A stretch of 64,000 nucleotides of DNA from Amaurobius ferox (GCA_951213105.1 OX578142.1:124015731-124079730), one strand, 5' to 3'; shown: positions 37,105 to 48,634, counted from the first letter of the stretch. The notes: a model not told the origin generated them from the sequence alone. Numbers and translations: made by a program.

Positions 37105-38040
37105 AAAAAGATCGATCATGCAAAAAGCATTGATTATGAAACACTTTCCAACTGAGATTCAAAATGCGATACATTCAGCAGTGATATTTTTTTAATTATC
37201 GCAGAACTACGATAATTTATTTTACTTGAAAATTTGAAACTTCATCGAAAACAATGAAATTTACTCAAATGACGTCATTTAAATATAAATCGTATTGTTG
37301 TTCTCTATGCATAAACAGTGAATATTTCATTCAAGCACTTTTATTCCAAGACTCCAAAGTTAAATAATTTTGTACGAAAAAAATTCAGCAATTCTTATAC
37401 AACTCATCCTTACATTCACTTGCTTACATTCTGCATCCATAAAAATTGGTTCCGTTGTAGAAATAATCAAAGTTTGATAATCATTTAAACTCAAAAATAT
37501 TGTAGGCGCAGAATATAGATGCACAGCAGTTTTACAGCGGAGACAACACAAAATATAAATTTAAAACGACTTTAAAAATCACGATTTTTACTCTGGGAAA
37601 AAAGATGGAATGCATACTTTATTTTGAAGTGGGTCACGTGATCTTTTCATGTAATATGGGTGCAATTATTATTTTAATTTTTATTTCAAAAACTACCAAA
37701 CATATTTTGAGGAATTTTTTTTTATATATTTAATGGGACAATTAGAATATTTCCTAAAAATTTTCGAAGCAATTTGGGAATTTTAAACTCTCTTAAAAAA
37801 TGTTTGAAAAATATAGTCCCATAGGGTTCAATGCATTTCATTTTTCAACCCGGGTTCAATCCACAATTAATTGGGTGATATTATTCATTTACATTCCAAT
37901 ATGTCCCACGGACCGTCTGAACAACATACTAAAATATAATTTTGATAAAGTCATTTTTACTGCAGTTATCGTGTGAACGGATAGACAGACAGAATGAACA
38001 AAGCCATAAACACTTTTCAAATAAGTTGTAAAGTGTTAAA
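37105..38040 (+). repeat. Dispersed repeat family D, copy 2
   Basis: Direct counterpart of 30290-31545, with the same ordered blocks from ATTGATTATGAAACACTTTC to CATAAACACTTTTCAA. Both copies end with short GACA-like runs. Divergence is moderate. Confidence 0.75.
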
Positions 38041-38230
38041 AATACTTTATTCGCATTAACGGATGTTTAAAATGTGCAAATTCATCAAAATGGAGAGTCG
38101 AAATTTTGTTTATCACAATCTTTTGTATATGTATGCTTTCTTATAACACACAACTGGGACACAGATTCGAATCAAAAACACGGTCATGAATCCTCACAAA
38201 AAGATTTATTTTTTTATTTTTTGACCACAG

Positions 38231-38395
38231 GAACTGAAAGGGTCATTTCTGCTGCTAAATGTGCAAGAGAAGGAACAAAAAATAGTTTGTTGGAAAGTGA
38301 GATGGCACCGAAGTAAACTGCCTTACGTCTTAACTGCCTTGTTGAATAAATCAGATGAAAATGCAGCTTCTGGTACTTTTGTTGCGGATCAATAG
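38231..38395 (+). other. Possible terminal exon, unidentified
   Basis: A pyrimidine-rich stretch (38206-38222) leads to TTTTGACCACAG, a good 3' splice site ending at 38230. The frame that opens at once runs 54 codons (ELKGSFLLLNVQEKEQKIVC ... SDENAASGTFVADQ) to a TAG at 38393-38395. An AATAAA lies inside at 38345. A second frame, GTERVISAAKCAREGTKNSL, also stays open to 38316. No family is recognised and no upstream exon was found, so this may be chance or a relic. Confidence 0.2.
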
Positions 38396-38655
38396 AAGTA
38401 AAGTATTTTTTCCACTTGCTGTACTTAAAATGGCTATCAACTTTGCGTCCAGAAGAAATATTATTTTTTGTTTTCCACGTAGAAAAATCAATCCGTCTTT
38501 CTCTGAAAATGAATCTTTTATACTTTTACTGCGCCTGTACCTATCTATATATTTCCTAACTAAATTAGAACAATGTGTTTTCAGTTCACAATATAATAAT
38601 CATATGCTTTACGATAATTCTGAATTCCAAGCCTGAAATCCGAAATTTAAAAGTG

Positions 38656-38870
38656 TAGATGATATATTATAACTGAATAATGTTTTGAATCTAAAATTCA
38701 AAGATTTTCATATTGATCAATTATTGGATTTTTTTATTATCAACTATTGTAATTATATTTTATCTTACTTAATGAAGATGATATATTACAACCGAATAAT
38801 ATTTTGCATCTAAAATTTAAAGAATTTTATATTTATCAGCTATTGGATTTTTCAAATGTTAGCTATTATA
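38656..38870. repeat. Tandem array of about 119-bp units, left part
   Basis: Units begin GATGATATATTA at 38658 and 38777. The array continues at 40318-40480 (next start 40349), after a Tc1 insertion. With the insertion removed, the steps are about 119, 123 and 127 bp. Confidence 0.8.
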
Positions 38871-40317
38871 CACTCACATCCAAAAGTTAAGCGCGCAATG
38901 CAAATTTTCATTTTTCGAAAGCATATTTGCATCTGAGTAGCTTAAAATCGTTTTGGATGTAGATGGCAGTATTCAAATATCGTATGTCCAGCCAATCACG
39001 ATTGACTGTCCGTATATATGTTAATTACGCAGGCGCTGAACACGCCAGCATTCTGAAGGGTTTGAGGAGGTACATTTAAATGTTGATACTGTGCTGGTGT
39101 GCTGTCGGACGCATTGAAGCAGGACAGTCAATCAAAGACGAAACTATTTTCTTTGTCGTTGATCATTCGGTAATTTCTTGATTATGGAAACAATTCCAAA
39201 CAAGTCAAACAGTTGTCCAGAGACCTGTGCCCGGTCAATCAAGGGTTGCCACCCTCTCTGATGATCTGTATATTGCTATAGTAGCCAAGCGGAATCGACG
39301 AGCGACCTCCACAACTGTTACATCCATGGTTGCAACTCCACTTGGTAAGACAATATCTGCCAGTACTGTGCGTCGAAGGCTCCACGTGAAGGGACTGTAC
39401 TCCCGAGTACCACGTTTTTGTGTTCCACTAACCGTCCAAACTAGAGGGGTAAGATTAAAATGGTGTCGTCAACATGTCAATTGGACTGTCTCAGATTGGT
39501 GCAACGTCCTGTTCACGGACGAGTCCAGATTTGCCCTGGAATCAGTTGATAAGCGTGTAAGGGTCTGGAGAGAACGAGGCACACGCAACCCGGCCAAGAA
39601 CATCATCGAACATCACGCATTTAGAGGTGGCAGCTTCATGGTGTGGGCTGGAATTTCAATGGGATATCTCACAGAATTGCACATCTCTATAGGCGGTTCT
39701 GTGATGGCTGCGCGGTATCGAGATGATGTCCTAGACCCCATTGCAAGACCAACGCTGCAGCATTTGGTCCTGATTTCCTTTGTCCATTACGGACGGTAAT
39801 CCCGTCAACATCGAGCTAACATCATTGACGAATATCTGGAAAGTGAGGGCATTTCTCGTATGGAGTGGCCGGCGTACTCCCCCGACCTTATTCCCATTGA
39901 AATCCTGTGGGAGGCCCTCAAACGTGCTGTCTCTGCACTTTCACCTCCTCCAGCCAGTCTCAGAGAGTTGAAAACTGCCCTATTGGAGGAATGGCCATTG
40001 TTCGCATCTGCGATGGTTGATCACCTCATTGAAAGCATGGATAATCGTTGTAAATTTTGTGTGAAGGTCCTGGGAGGTCACATACCATATTAATGTAAGT
40101 TTTGTTTGGTTTTTTTTGTCTCTAAACATGACCCAAATGTGACGTCATCATATAACTCACAAAAAGTAAGTATTTTTTTCATATTTTTACATAATTGTTG
40201 TTTTCTTTAATGCAGAATCACATTTGCTACCTTCATGAAGAATTTTGTGTTAATCAAAGCTTTACTGTTCCATTTTTGTTGATTTTTACGTCCGTGCTTA
40301 ACTTTTGGAAGCCAGTG
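38871..40317 (+). mobile_element. Tc1-family DNA transposon, complete ends, inserted in a tandem array
   Basis: The left end CACTCACATCCAAAAGTTAA (38871) matches the reverse complement of the right end, CACTGGCTTCCAAAAGTTAA (40317). TA flanks both sides (38869-38870 and 40318-40319). Length is 1447 bp. Removing it restores the 119-bp tandem repeat, giving an independent check of the boundaries. It encodes a damaged transposase in the plus orientation. The terminal repeats carry a few mismatches. Confidence 0.93.
39107..40093 (+). pseudogene. Tc1-family transposase (DD34E type), degenerate
   Basis: Recognisable from GRIEAGQSIKDE onward. A TGA at 39179-39181 stands where relatives have Arg. 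The body then reads well: KRNRRATSTTVTSMVATPLG, STVRRRLHVKGLYSRVPRFC, VLFTDESRFAL (first catalytic Asp), RGGSFMVWAGIS. The segment around the second Asp (39760-39815) has small insertions and deletions that shift the frame and create a TAA at 39797-39799. The original frame resumes with HRANIIDEYLESEGISRMEW, PAYSPDLIPIEILWEAL (catalytic Glu) and ends at VLGGHIPY. The N-terminal helix-turn-helix before 39107 is too damaged to read. Function would have been transposition at TA sites; this copy is dead. Confidence 0.9.
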
Positions 40318-40480
40318 TAATTATATTTTATCTTACTTAATAAATTAAGATGATATATTGTAACTGAATAATGTTTTACATCTAAAATTCAAAGAATTTT
40401 TATATTGATGAGCTATTGTATTTTTCTAATACATATCAGCTATTGTAACTATATTTTATCTTACTTAATAACTGAAGATG
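40318..40480. repeat. Tandem array of about 119-bp units, right part
   Basis: Continuation of 38656-38870 after the Tc1 insertion, with GATGATATATTG at 40349. It fades into family C sequence near 40476. Confidence 0.75.
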
Positions 40481-41180
40481 TCTGTGTGTGTGCCGTCAGA
40501 AGCTGGAAGTCTAAGCGTCATGCGACCATCAAATTTGGTACACAGATACTTCAAGACCCGAATAGGTGCAATTCGGTGTTATTTTTTTTAATTTCAAATT
40601 AGTTTTCTAGTTATTTTATGTTTTAGTCCGATTCACAGCAAATTTGGCAAGTATCCGCACAAATCGATTCCTTAGCAATCTAAAATATTATCACAGAGTT
40701 TCTATCTTGACACCATCGGAAAGATCGGAAAATTATCTTTTAAACAAATCTAATCAGCACCAGGTTAACCTATAAGTGATTTATCTACCAAATTTTGTAA
40801 AAATTGCTTTATTAGTTTGTCAGCTAGAGTGCATACAGGCAATTTTTGCGAGCCATTTCTCAAAAAAAGGCAGGCTTTTTTATTCCAAATCGTACCAAAA
40901 TCTAATCAGCATCAGGATGACTCACAAGAGACTACCTACCAAATTCTATGAAATTCTGTCAATTAGTTTTTCAGTTAAACTGGATACAAAATCTGCACAG
41001 ATAGATACACACACACACAGGCGTAACTCTAAAAATATTTTCTCGTATCGTCGTCTCTCTTTTTTTCGTATTCTAGATGTCCCGAAACGTGTAGATCCTA
41101 GAGTTAGTATTTTCGGCACGATTCCAATACTGTTTTTATACATTACCATTTATTGCAGGGAAGGTAAAAATCTGATGTGG
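40481..41180 (+). repeat. Dispersed repeat family C, copy 1
   Basis: Characteristic ordered phrases: CTACCAAATT...AAATT, ...CAGTTA (or TTAGAGTGGATAC), ACACACACAGGCGT, a TCGTATTCTAGATG segment, ACGTGTAGATC, GGCACGATTCCAATACT and TACATTACCATTTATTGCAG. The CCAAATTTTGT...GTGCATACAGGCAATTTTTG block occurs twice inside (40780-40850 and 40930-41000). It looks like a 3' portion of a larger element of unknown class. Confidence 0.65.
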
Positions 41181-41289
41181 GCAGTACATGACTTTCACTA
41201 CAGACTCAAATTCGTTTTCTCTTTATTTCTTTAATAATTCATTAAATGAACTTTAATTGCACAAAATAACACTGAAATTGCACATTTAT

Positions 41290-41360
41290 TTCAATTTCAC
41301 TTCCCCTGCAATGCATGGTAATGTGTTTCAGTTAGAGTGGACACATACATTGCACATCTA

Positions 41361-41406
<46 letters not shown>

Positions 41407-41600
41407 TCAAGCTAAAAATAGTATTACCGTGCTCTAATGCTCCTTAAACGTGTAGATCCATCAAAAACTCGAGTTGAGATTTTAGGCATGATTCAATACT
41501 TTCCCTATACATTACCATCCATTACAGGGAAAGTAAAATACTTTCTCTATGCATTACCATGTATTGCAGGGAAAGTAAAAAGTGTTCTTTTATCTATTAT
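41290..41600 (+). repeat. Dispersed repeat family C, copy 2, rearranged
   Basis: It starts with TCACTTCCCCTGCAATGCAT (the terminal phrase in reverse orientation), then continues in the plus orientation with TCAGTTAGAGTGGACAC, an (AC)n run at 41362-41402, CGTGTAGATCCATCAAAAAC, and two copies of the terminal ACATTACCATxxATTxCAGG phrase. It is an internally rearranged copy. Confidence 0.65.
41362..41402. repeat. (AC)n microsatellite inside family C copy 2
   Basis: About 20 AC units. Confidence 0.95.
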
Positions 41601-42235
41601 ATTCTCAAAGTTTTATATGGATGTTCTTGTAGTTCGGATATGTTAAAAAATACTTTAAAATTGGTGTTCTCTGACAAATATATTTGCTCTTAGAATTTTT
41701 TACTTACTTGAATTTTTTACCTACTTGAGTGCATACTAGATTCTGAAGCACTATGTTCAAATTATTTGTTCTAATTAAGCATTTTCATTATAGTTTGTTA
41801 CATTTTATTTCTTATTCTCTCATAAGTTGTTCTTGGAATTTTTGTATTCAAAGTAGTGGAGATATTATTTTCTAATTAAGTATATTTCAATATAGTTTGA
41901 GGATTTTTAAGGCTGTTAAATTATAGGTTTTGGAATTTTTTTACAATCACTTCTAATATAGTACGTGATATTATATGTTAATTTAAGAACTCTGAATTAT
42001 AGATACATTATAAATATATTGATATATTATTTTTTATGAAAAATCCTTAACTGATCACAGATTTTTAAATATTTAACTGAATTATATAAAATTTTAATTG
42101 AGCAAATTTAAAGTCAGATTATTTTTAATTTAAAAATATTTAACTCTTTACGTAGTATTAAATTGAGTTCATTTTTGAAACCATGGTTATTTTTTATATA
42201 ATATCTGCTTTGATAGTTTAATTATGAAAACTTAA
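41601..42235. other. Very AT-rich sequence without a recognised gene
   Basis: Nothing recognised. It separates family C copies in opposite orientation. Confidence 0.5.
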
Positions 42236-42700
42236 TTATTTCACTTTCCCTGCAATACATGGTAATGTATAGGAAAAGTATTGGAATCATACCGAAAATT
42301 GCAACTCGATTTTTCAAAGAATCTACACGTTTTGGGACCTCTAGAACACGAAAACACTATTTTTAGTGCGACGTCTGTCTGTATGTCTGTCTGTCTGTGC
42401 AATGTATGTATCCACTCTAACTGAAAAACTATGTGACCGAATTTAATAAAATTTGGTAGTCTTTGTTGGTGACCCTAGTGCTAATTAGATTTTTGTAAGA
42501 TTCGAGATAAATAAGCCTGCCATTTTTTCCGAAATGACTTAGTTGTATTCATTCTAGCTGATAAACCAATAGACCAAATTTTACAAAATTGGTAGATAAG
42601 TCACTTGTAGGTTACCCTGGTGCTGATTAGATTTTGGTACGATGCGGAAAAACAGAACCTGCCTTCTTTTACGAAATGGCCCGCAAAAATCTAAAATAAA
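42236..42700 (-). repeat. Dispersed repeat family C, copy 3, reverse orientation
   Basis: It begins TTCACTTTCCCTGCAATACA, passes GAATCTACACGTTTTGGGAC and a GTCTGTCTGT run (42370-42398), then TATCCACTCTAACTGAAAAA and ACCAAATTTTACAAAATTGG. This is the reverse complement of the order in copies 1 and 4. Confidence 0.7.
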
Positions 42701-43180
42701 AGACTAGCTATGCTCAAATATATCAATTAAATGCTTGTTTTATACTTAATTTTTGACGATGAAAAAATAAGACCAGCCCCATTACTCTAAAACTAACCGT
42801 TCTCTAGATATTTTAGTTTTTTCGTATTTTTGTTACGCCGACTTGTCCAGTTAAAAAATGTCCAGTTACAAAATAAAATCAAAAATTAAATTAAAAGTGC
42901 ATGTTCAGTGTTATTTTGTGCCATTTAACTCAATTTAATGAATTATTAAAGAAATAAAGAGAAAATGAGTTTGAGTCTATAGGAAAAGTTACGTGCTGCC
43001 CGCATAAGATTTTTTAGAATAGGTGTTTTAAAAGTTAAATTATGAAGAAACTAAAGTTGTTTTTAGTGTTTTATATGATATGATCTCAAAAACGAGTTAT
43101 GATTATTCGAATTGCTTTACTTTATGAATAATTTTGTTTAAGAAAATACGTAGTTTCTTATTTCAGATTTTGAAGATTTT
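42701..43180. other. AT-rich sequence without a recognised gene
   Basis: Nothing recognised. Confidence 0.5.
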
Positions 43181-43640
43181 TGCGGGCCATTTCGCAAACA
43201 AAATCAGGTTCTTATATTTCGAATTATATCAAAATCTAAACAGCAGCAGGGTAACCCACAAGTAACTTATCCACCAAATTTTGTAAACTTTAGTAAATTA
43301 GTCTTTCACTTAGAATGGATACAGACAATTTCTGGGGGCATTTCGCAAACAAGGCAAATTATTTTATCCGGAATTATACCAAATTCTAATCAGCACCAGG
43401 GTCAACCACAAGTGACTTATCTATAAAATTTTATGAAATTCGGTCCGTTAGATTTTGAGTTAGAGTGGATACACTCATTGCACAAATAGACACACAGACA
43501 CACACAGGCGTCAAGATAAAAATAGTATTTTCGTGTTCTAGATGTCTCAAAACGTGTAAATTCTTCGAAAACTCGAATTACGGTTTTCGGCATGATTCCA
43601 ATACTTTCCCTATACATTACCGCATATTGCATAAAAAATA
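43181..43640 (+). repeat. Dispersed repeat family C, copy 4
   Basis: Two repeated inner blocks (GCAAACAAAATCAGG and GCAAACAAGGCAAAT, each followed by CACCAGGGT or CAGGGTAACC and CCACAAGT) lead to GAGTGGATACACTCATTGCA, ACACACAGGCGTCAAG, TCGTGTTCTAGATGTC, GGCATGATTCCAATACTTTC and the terminal ACATTACCGCATATTGCA. Confidence 0.7.
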
Positions 43641-43914
43641 AAAATTAAGCCAAAATGAAAAATGGGCCCCTGTATATGTATTGTATATAAGATATACGAA
43701 TATTGAGTACTACCCGATTTTATCCACTTAATAGTAAGAACAACATTAGTTCCTTGTCTCCTATGTTCACATCTTCAGGAAAAAGTTACTGTGTAAAAAT
43801 AAAAACTAGCTATGAAACTAGTTGTAAGAACTAGTTCACACACAAAGTTTACTGAATATTAATTTCATAAACAATGAAAACAAATGTTTTTCTAAATGTC
43901 AACAAATTTCAATT

Positions 43915-44969
43915 CTAGAATGGTTTTCGTCTTGATTTAACAGTTGCAAAGTCATCTATTAATCTATTAATTTTACCACATCCATTTATATTAACTTCCT
44001 CACCTTCTATACTATATTCTTACTCCATGGTATTCCTCAGAAACGTCTTTATCAATTCTAATTTCGAGAACAAACTTCCGATGTTGCCACCGTGATAGGA
44101 ATAGTTAGAAATAATATTCATATATATATAACGCACTTTAGGAAAACAAGCATTCTTGTCATAGTATTTTACGATAACCAGTTCAGTAAACTCGAAAATG
44201 ATTTTAAGTTTTGCAATTTTACTTTTTAGGAATTTAACTCAAAGCAGTAATTGAAAAGTGACTCAGAAATTCGCTTAAAAGTTGTTGTGCCATTTTGCTT
44301 GTGATGAATGCAAATAAATTAGCAAACATATTTAGTCCTTGAAATCTTTTGTCTAATTGCGTGGCCACTATATCAATTTACACGATAATAATATCAATTT
44401 TAAAACACATTTCAGGGTTTTCAAAACGGCGATCCTGTGCCAGTTTACTAAACAAATTTTCACGATTCGTATCCGTATTTTTACAAATTAATAAGTTATA
44501 TCCAATTTTTGGCAATAGCTGTTGATGATTCTTCCATGAAAATTTCAAATTTGTTTCTTATTTTTTTTACCTGATGCATCAATGTTGTCTTGTATTTTGT
44601 ATGCAACTTGATTTAAGTCTTCTTTTATATTAGTAAATGGTTAACGATGCTTCAATGTTTGACAAGATATTTTTTACAATCAGATTTACAAATATTAGTA
44701 TATTCGGTTTTCCTTAATGTCAAAATTACCATGCCAATTTCACTATAATAGTTCAGTTGAGAATTCATTATCATCTGGAGATAATTTTTGGATGTTGCTA
44801 TCGTTAATCTACTTTCTTAGATTATTTTGTTAATGTCAAGAGATATAGATATGAGTTCATTTTATGTCATTGCAAATTAAGATGTCAATTTTTTAATCTT
44901 TGCAACAGTTGCATTCTCAACTTGCTTCATTTTCCTTTTACGAGCATCAATTCTTTGCTTTTGGTCCAT
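43915..44969 (-). pseudogene. hAT-superfamily transposase remnant (ZMYM1/DUF4371-like)
   Basis: Read on the minus strand it starts at an ATG at 44969: MDQKQRIDARKRKMKQVENA TVAKIKKLTS, resembling the basic N-terminus of hAT proteins of this type. The middle is scrambled. From about 44400 it reads ATQLDKRFQGLNMFANLFAF, like the 'SQLDxRFQ' segment before the dimerisation domain. Near 44070-44030 GSLFSKLELIKTFLRNTM matches the conserved '(S)FSKLKLIKTxLRxTM' of the hAT C-terminal dimerisation domain. It ends with NGCGKINRLIDDFATVKSRR near 43930. Many stops and frameshifts and an internal deletion show an old, non-functional copy. No terminal inverted repeats were found. The assignment rests on these four collinear motifs. 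Confidence 0.6.
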
Positions 44970-45097
44970 TTTGATAATAATGATTTAGTCAGTTTATAAT
45001 CCCTAATTTAAAAAAAAGCACAGTTTATTGAACCACAAAACAGAACTTTGCCAACTATGCGATAATGAAGTGCAGAAAAACTTGTAAAGAGCCTTTC

Positions 45098-45435
45098 TGC
45101 CACATCCGGGAATCGAATCCTGGATCTCCGAAATGGCCAGCCGACGCTCTTCTTTTGAGCTACTAAGACGAAATTGCAAGCTCTTATATTCGAAGTGGAC
45201 TCTGCATTCTCCACCCTCTAATGTCAGATTAGAGGGCAACTGACAATCTGACAGACCACTTCCTGCTATTTTTGTCTCAGGATAGCCTCCTGCTATTACT
45301 ATTTTTACCCAGGTTAGTATCCTGCGTAGTTGTTTCTCCTCTCAATTTGAAATCGGCTCTCAATCTTTCAGAGTCCACTGAATCCGTAATAGTCGTACTA
45401 GGATCATTTTCAGACCTCCGACATCAAATCCCTCT
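45098..45435 (-). repeat. Family T tRNA-like unit, single copy, reverse orientation
   Basis: The tRNA-like module at 45098-45169 (A box in GTAGCTCAAAAG, B-box-like GGATTCGATTCCC) is followed to the right by the reversed body matching 331-607 (GAAGTGGACTCTGCATTCTC and so on) to about 45430. The acceptor strands are damaged. Confidence 0.8.
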
Positions 45436-46039
45436 TCAGCAGATAAAATTAAAAACTGTATTATTGTTACCATGGAAATTTCTAATAAAGTGACCTAAGC
45501 TTATGAGTAGATTCTGCTCTCAATTAATTTTGATCAATGAATCCCTTTAGATCATTCTTATTAACTTATATGAACTTATTGTGTTCCCTCCATATTTTCT
45601 GTTAAAAGCTATGTCATCTGTTCCTGTTTTCTCGGATCTTTCTTTTTCTTGTGACCCTTTTTATTTGTATTTTATCTAATTTTTCTTTTCTATATTTTAT
45701 TCTAAATTTCTGTTTTTGTTTTTCAAGTGCCTATTTTTTTCCTTTTCATATATTTTCTTTTTATATATTTTCTAAATTTTACTTTTAAAATTTTATTACT
45801 TTTTTAATTTTAATCTATTTTTCATTATGTTATTATACCTTACTCTAAATTTTATTTTTCAATGATCTTTTTATCTATATTCGCAATAACCCTTTTTCCA
45901 TTTTTGAAAAATGAACTTACTTGTCAAGTTCTAATATAATGTAAAACTGTCTGTTTAATCACAATATTTTTTATCAATTGTTATCTTTTTAGATATAAAT
46001 AAGTGTTCGTTTGGCGGGATAAGACATTGGGTGCCTCCT
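45436..46039. other. T-rich sequence without a recognised gene
   Basis: Strongly strand-asymmetric T-rich DNA (45590-45860). No coding sequence was recognised. Confidence 0.5.
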
Positions 46040-46292
46040 GAGTGCAGGAGGTGTCCTTTCCCGGCCGTGCGCAAGCTACTCTAAATCCACAATGTGAGTC
46101 ACACGATCTGGGGTCTTCAGACCTCTGACATCTTTGCACTAATCTACAGATTTGATCTGTTCGGACGCCATTGTAAAGAGCCTTGCTGTCCCAACCGGAT
46201 ATCGAACCCTGGATCTCCGAACTGGCCAGCCGATACAGTACCGTTGAGATACTAGGACGAAATTGCAAGCTCTTATCATCGAAGTGGACTCT
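46040..46292 (-). repeat. Family T tRNA-like unit, truncated, reverse orientation, joined to an unrelated GC-rich fragment
   Basis: The tRNA-like module is at 46187-46258, with acceptor ends GTCCTAG and GTTGGGACA. The body part to its left (46110-46186) matches family T and stops near TCAGACCTCTGACATC. Left of that, 46030-46105 is a GC-rich piece with the perfect small hairpin CCTCCTGAGTGCAGGAGG (46035-46052), whose origin I do not know. On the right the body is cut short at 46292. Confidence 0.7.
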
Positions 46293-46585
46293 GAAACCTA
46301 TACAACTCAAAAATTTTCACTCTCGCTGAGGGAGAAGTGACGTAAATGAGTAAACACTGGATAATACGTTGCCGGGAGAAAATTTGCTTTTAAATTCATA
46401 TTGTCCAGACGTCCCTGACAGCAAGGCATGTGTTCTGCAAATTGTGTTCAAACTCGACTGAAATCAGACTTGAGAATAGCACTTAAAATTTAAATTTTAC
46501 TTCCCGCACTATTTTCTTCTTTTCTTAATATTGCTTTCTAATGTGGACCCATAAACTTTGCTGGGTCTCAATCTACTGCATTGGC
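46293..46585. other. Sequence without a recognised gene
   Basis: Nothing recognised. Confidence 0.4.
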
Positions 46586-46868
46586 GCAATTACGTCACAG
46601 GCAGTGGCCATGCTTGCATAGGCACTGCGGCACTGCGGGAGCGAGAGTACTCTCTCTTCCTCGCAGCCTAGCGTGCAGCTTCCAACATGCGCATGCGCTC
46701 AACAGTCAAACACCAAGCCGCTGGAACTGTGAAACGTGGTGTTTAACTGTTGTGCACATACGCACATAGAAAGCTGCACTCGAGACTTCTAGGGAGAGAG
46801 AGCACTGTCACTCCCGCAGTGCCGCATTGCCTATGCACGCACCGTCGCTGGTCACAGGTGTAACATTT
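46586..46868. mobile_element. GC-rich foldback (long inverted repeat) element
   Basis: The left half (46586-46715) and the reverse complement of the right half (46735-46868) align throughout: GCATAGGCACTGCGGCACTG against GCATAGGCAATGCGGCACTG, GTGCAGCTTCCAACATGCGC against GTGCAGCTTTCTATGTGCGT, CAACAGTCAAACACCA against CAACAGTTAAACACCA. The whole 280 bp can fold into one hairpin. GC content is far above the surroundings. No target duplication was identified. Confidence 0.8.
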
Positions 46869-47247
46869 GAGCAGTTGAAAGATCTTACAGTTGCGGAACA
46901 GTTAAAATACGACTACCAGTTGAAATTAAAAAACATTTGACGCATGGTTTAATAAATATCTGCCTTCTATTTTCCCAAAAAATATGGATGAATATTAAAG
47001 TTTGAGTAAAATAAAAAAAAAATTCTATAAAATTCAAATGTAAAAAATTAATTCCGATTGCAAAGTGGGGTTTACGGTGGATGCAAACATAAACATCAAA
47101 CTCGAAACACAAAAAATCATTCTCAAATGAAAGTGGATTGAAAGAAAAGAATAAACAAAAAGATTCTGAAAAAAACGCAATTAAAATACTATAAATATGA
47201 ATATTATAATCACCTTAGACCACAATGCTCAGATCATATTTATGAAA
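46869..47247. other. AT-rich sequence without a recognised gene; host flank of the Helitron array
   Basis: It ends TATGAAA, followed on the plus strand by CTAGCAGC. On the minus strand the element's CTAG is thus followed by T, as Helitron sites require. Confidence 0.5.
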
Positions 47248-48634
47248 CTAGCAGCATACCCGTTCCTCGTACGGAGTATATAATATAAAAAAACTTATAA
47301 TTCGCAATCATGTACACATTCTGTTAAAATATTAAATTTATTGCACATAAACAGAAGTTTAAGAATATATATTCTCACTGGCAAAATTATCTTCACGGGC
47401 AGATCTGAAGAATAAAACATCCTGGCCCCTTTTGTAAACAAATTTACATAAAAAAGGAATTGAATCAATATATACAACCCCGTACTATTTATATTGTCGC
47501 AGATTAGAAAATATGCCAGTGTGTTAGTAGAAGATTACCCGTATTACAATATAAGTCTAAAAAATATTTGCCAAAATAAAAGAGATGAAGTAATAAATTG
47601 AAATTATCAATAATCCCCGTACTCTTTATACCAGAAGGTCGCAATTGATTTCAATATATGCCAATATATATCAAAACATATGCCAATATATATCAAAACA
47701 TATGCCAATATACCTGTACTATTTATATTCTCCTAGATTAAAGGGGATACCCGTGTATTTGTAGACGATTACTCGTACAATGTACAATATATGAGTTTAA
47801 ACAATTTTTGTCTTGAAAATATCAATAATCCCTGAATCAATATTCCCCGAAAATATCAATAATAATAATGTTTATACCTGAAGACAGTAATTGATACTAT
47901 CCACTCAAAAATGCTATAAGAAAAATCAAATCGTTCTTTTCTAAAATATATTTTTATATCCATTTATTTATTATTCAAATCGAAAAAACAATTATTAAAA
48001 TTAACAGACAGATTTAATTTAATTGCGTTTCTGAGTAACATGATATAAGGTAGAAACTTCCTCACAAACTACGAAATTAAATAACCATTTCATTGTTCAG
48101 TAAAAAATTGTTTTAAATAAACCATGGAGATAAATTTCCCCTTTAAATCATGTTTTAAACGATTCATGCTTTCAGAAAGTGACTAATTAGGGCAAAAAAT
48201 CTCCCATCAAACTCAGAGATTAAATTTTATTTCACTTTCAAACGATTTTCAAGCTTTTCGTTTGGATAAACAACGGAGTTAGAGAGTGGAACTCCAAGGA
48301 AAAAGTTTCGATTTTCATAACATCTCGACAACCCCTGGTCTTAGATACTCGAAACTTGGGCCAAATTTATGGGGGGCTTTTTCAAGGCTATCCACAAAAT
48401 TTCATCAAATTCGATTCAGCCGTTCTCCCCTGATGTTGAGACAAACGAAAATTCGGTTTTTTACTAATATCTCGAGAACCACTGATCGTAGAAACTCCAA
48501 ACATAGACTAAATTTTAAGTGGGACTATTTCCAGGCTAAATCAAAATTTCATCAAATTCGGTTCAGTCGTTCTCCCGTGATGACAGGACAAACAGACAGA
48601 CAGACAGACAGATTTTCAATTTTATATATATAGA
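47248..48634 (-). mobile_element. Non-autonomous Helitron H1 (1.39 kb)
   Basis: On the minus strand it starts TCTATATATATAAAATTG (5' end at 48634), followed by a (CTGT)n run and two copies of a subterminal repeat of about 147 bp that contains GTTCTCGAGATATTAGTA-like and GTTGTCGAGATGTT-like phrases. It ends GGGTATGCTGCTAG at 47248. A hairpin with stem CCGT/ACGG lies about ten bases before the CTAG. 5' TC, a 3' hairpin followed by CTAG, and host T after the CTAG are the Helitron hallmarks. There is no Rep/helicase frame, so it is non-autonomous. Confidence 0.88.
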
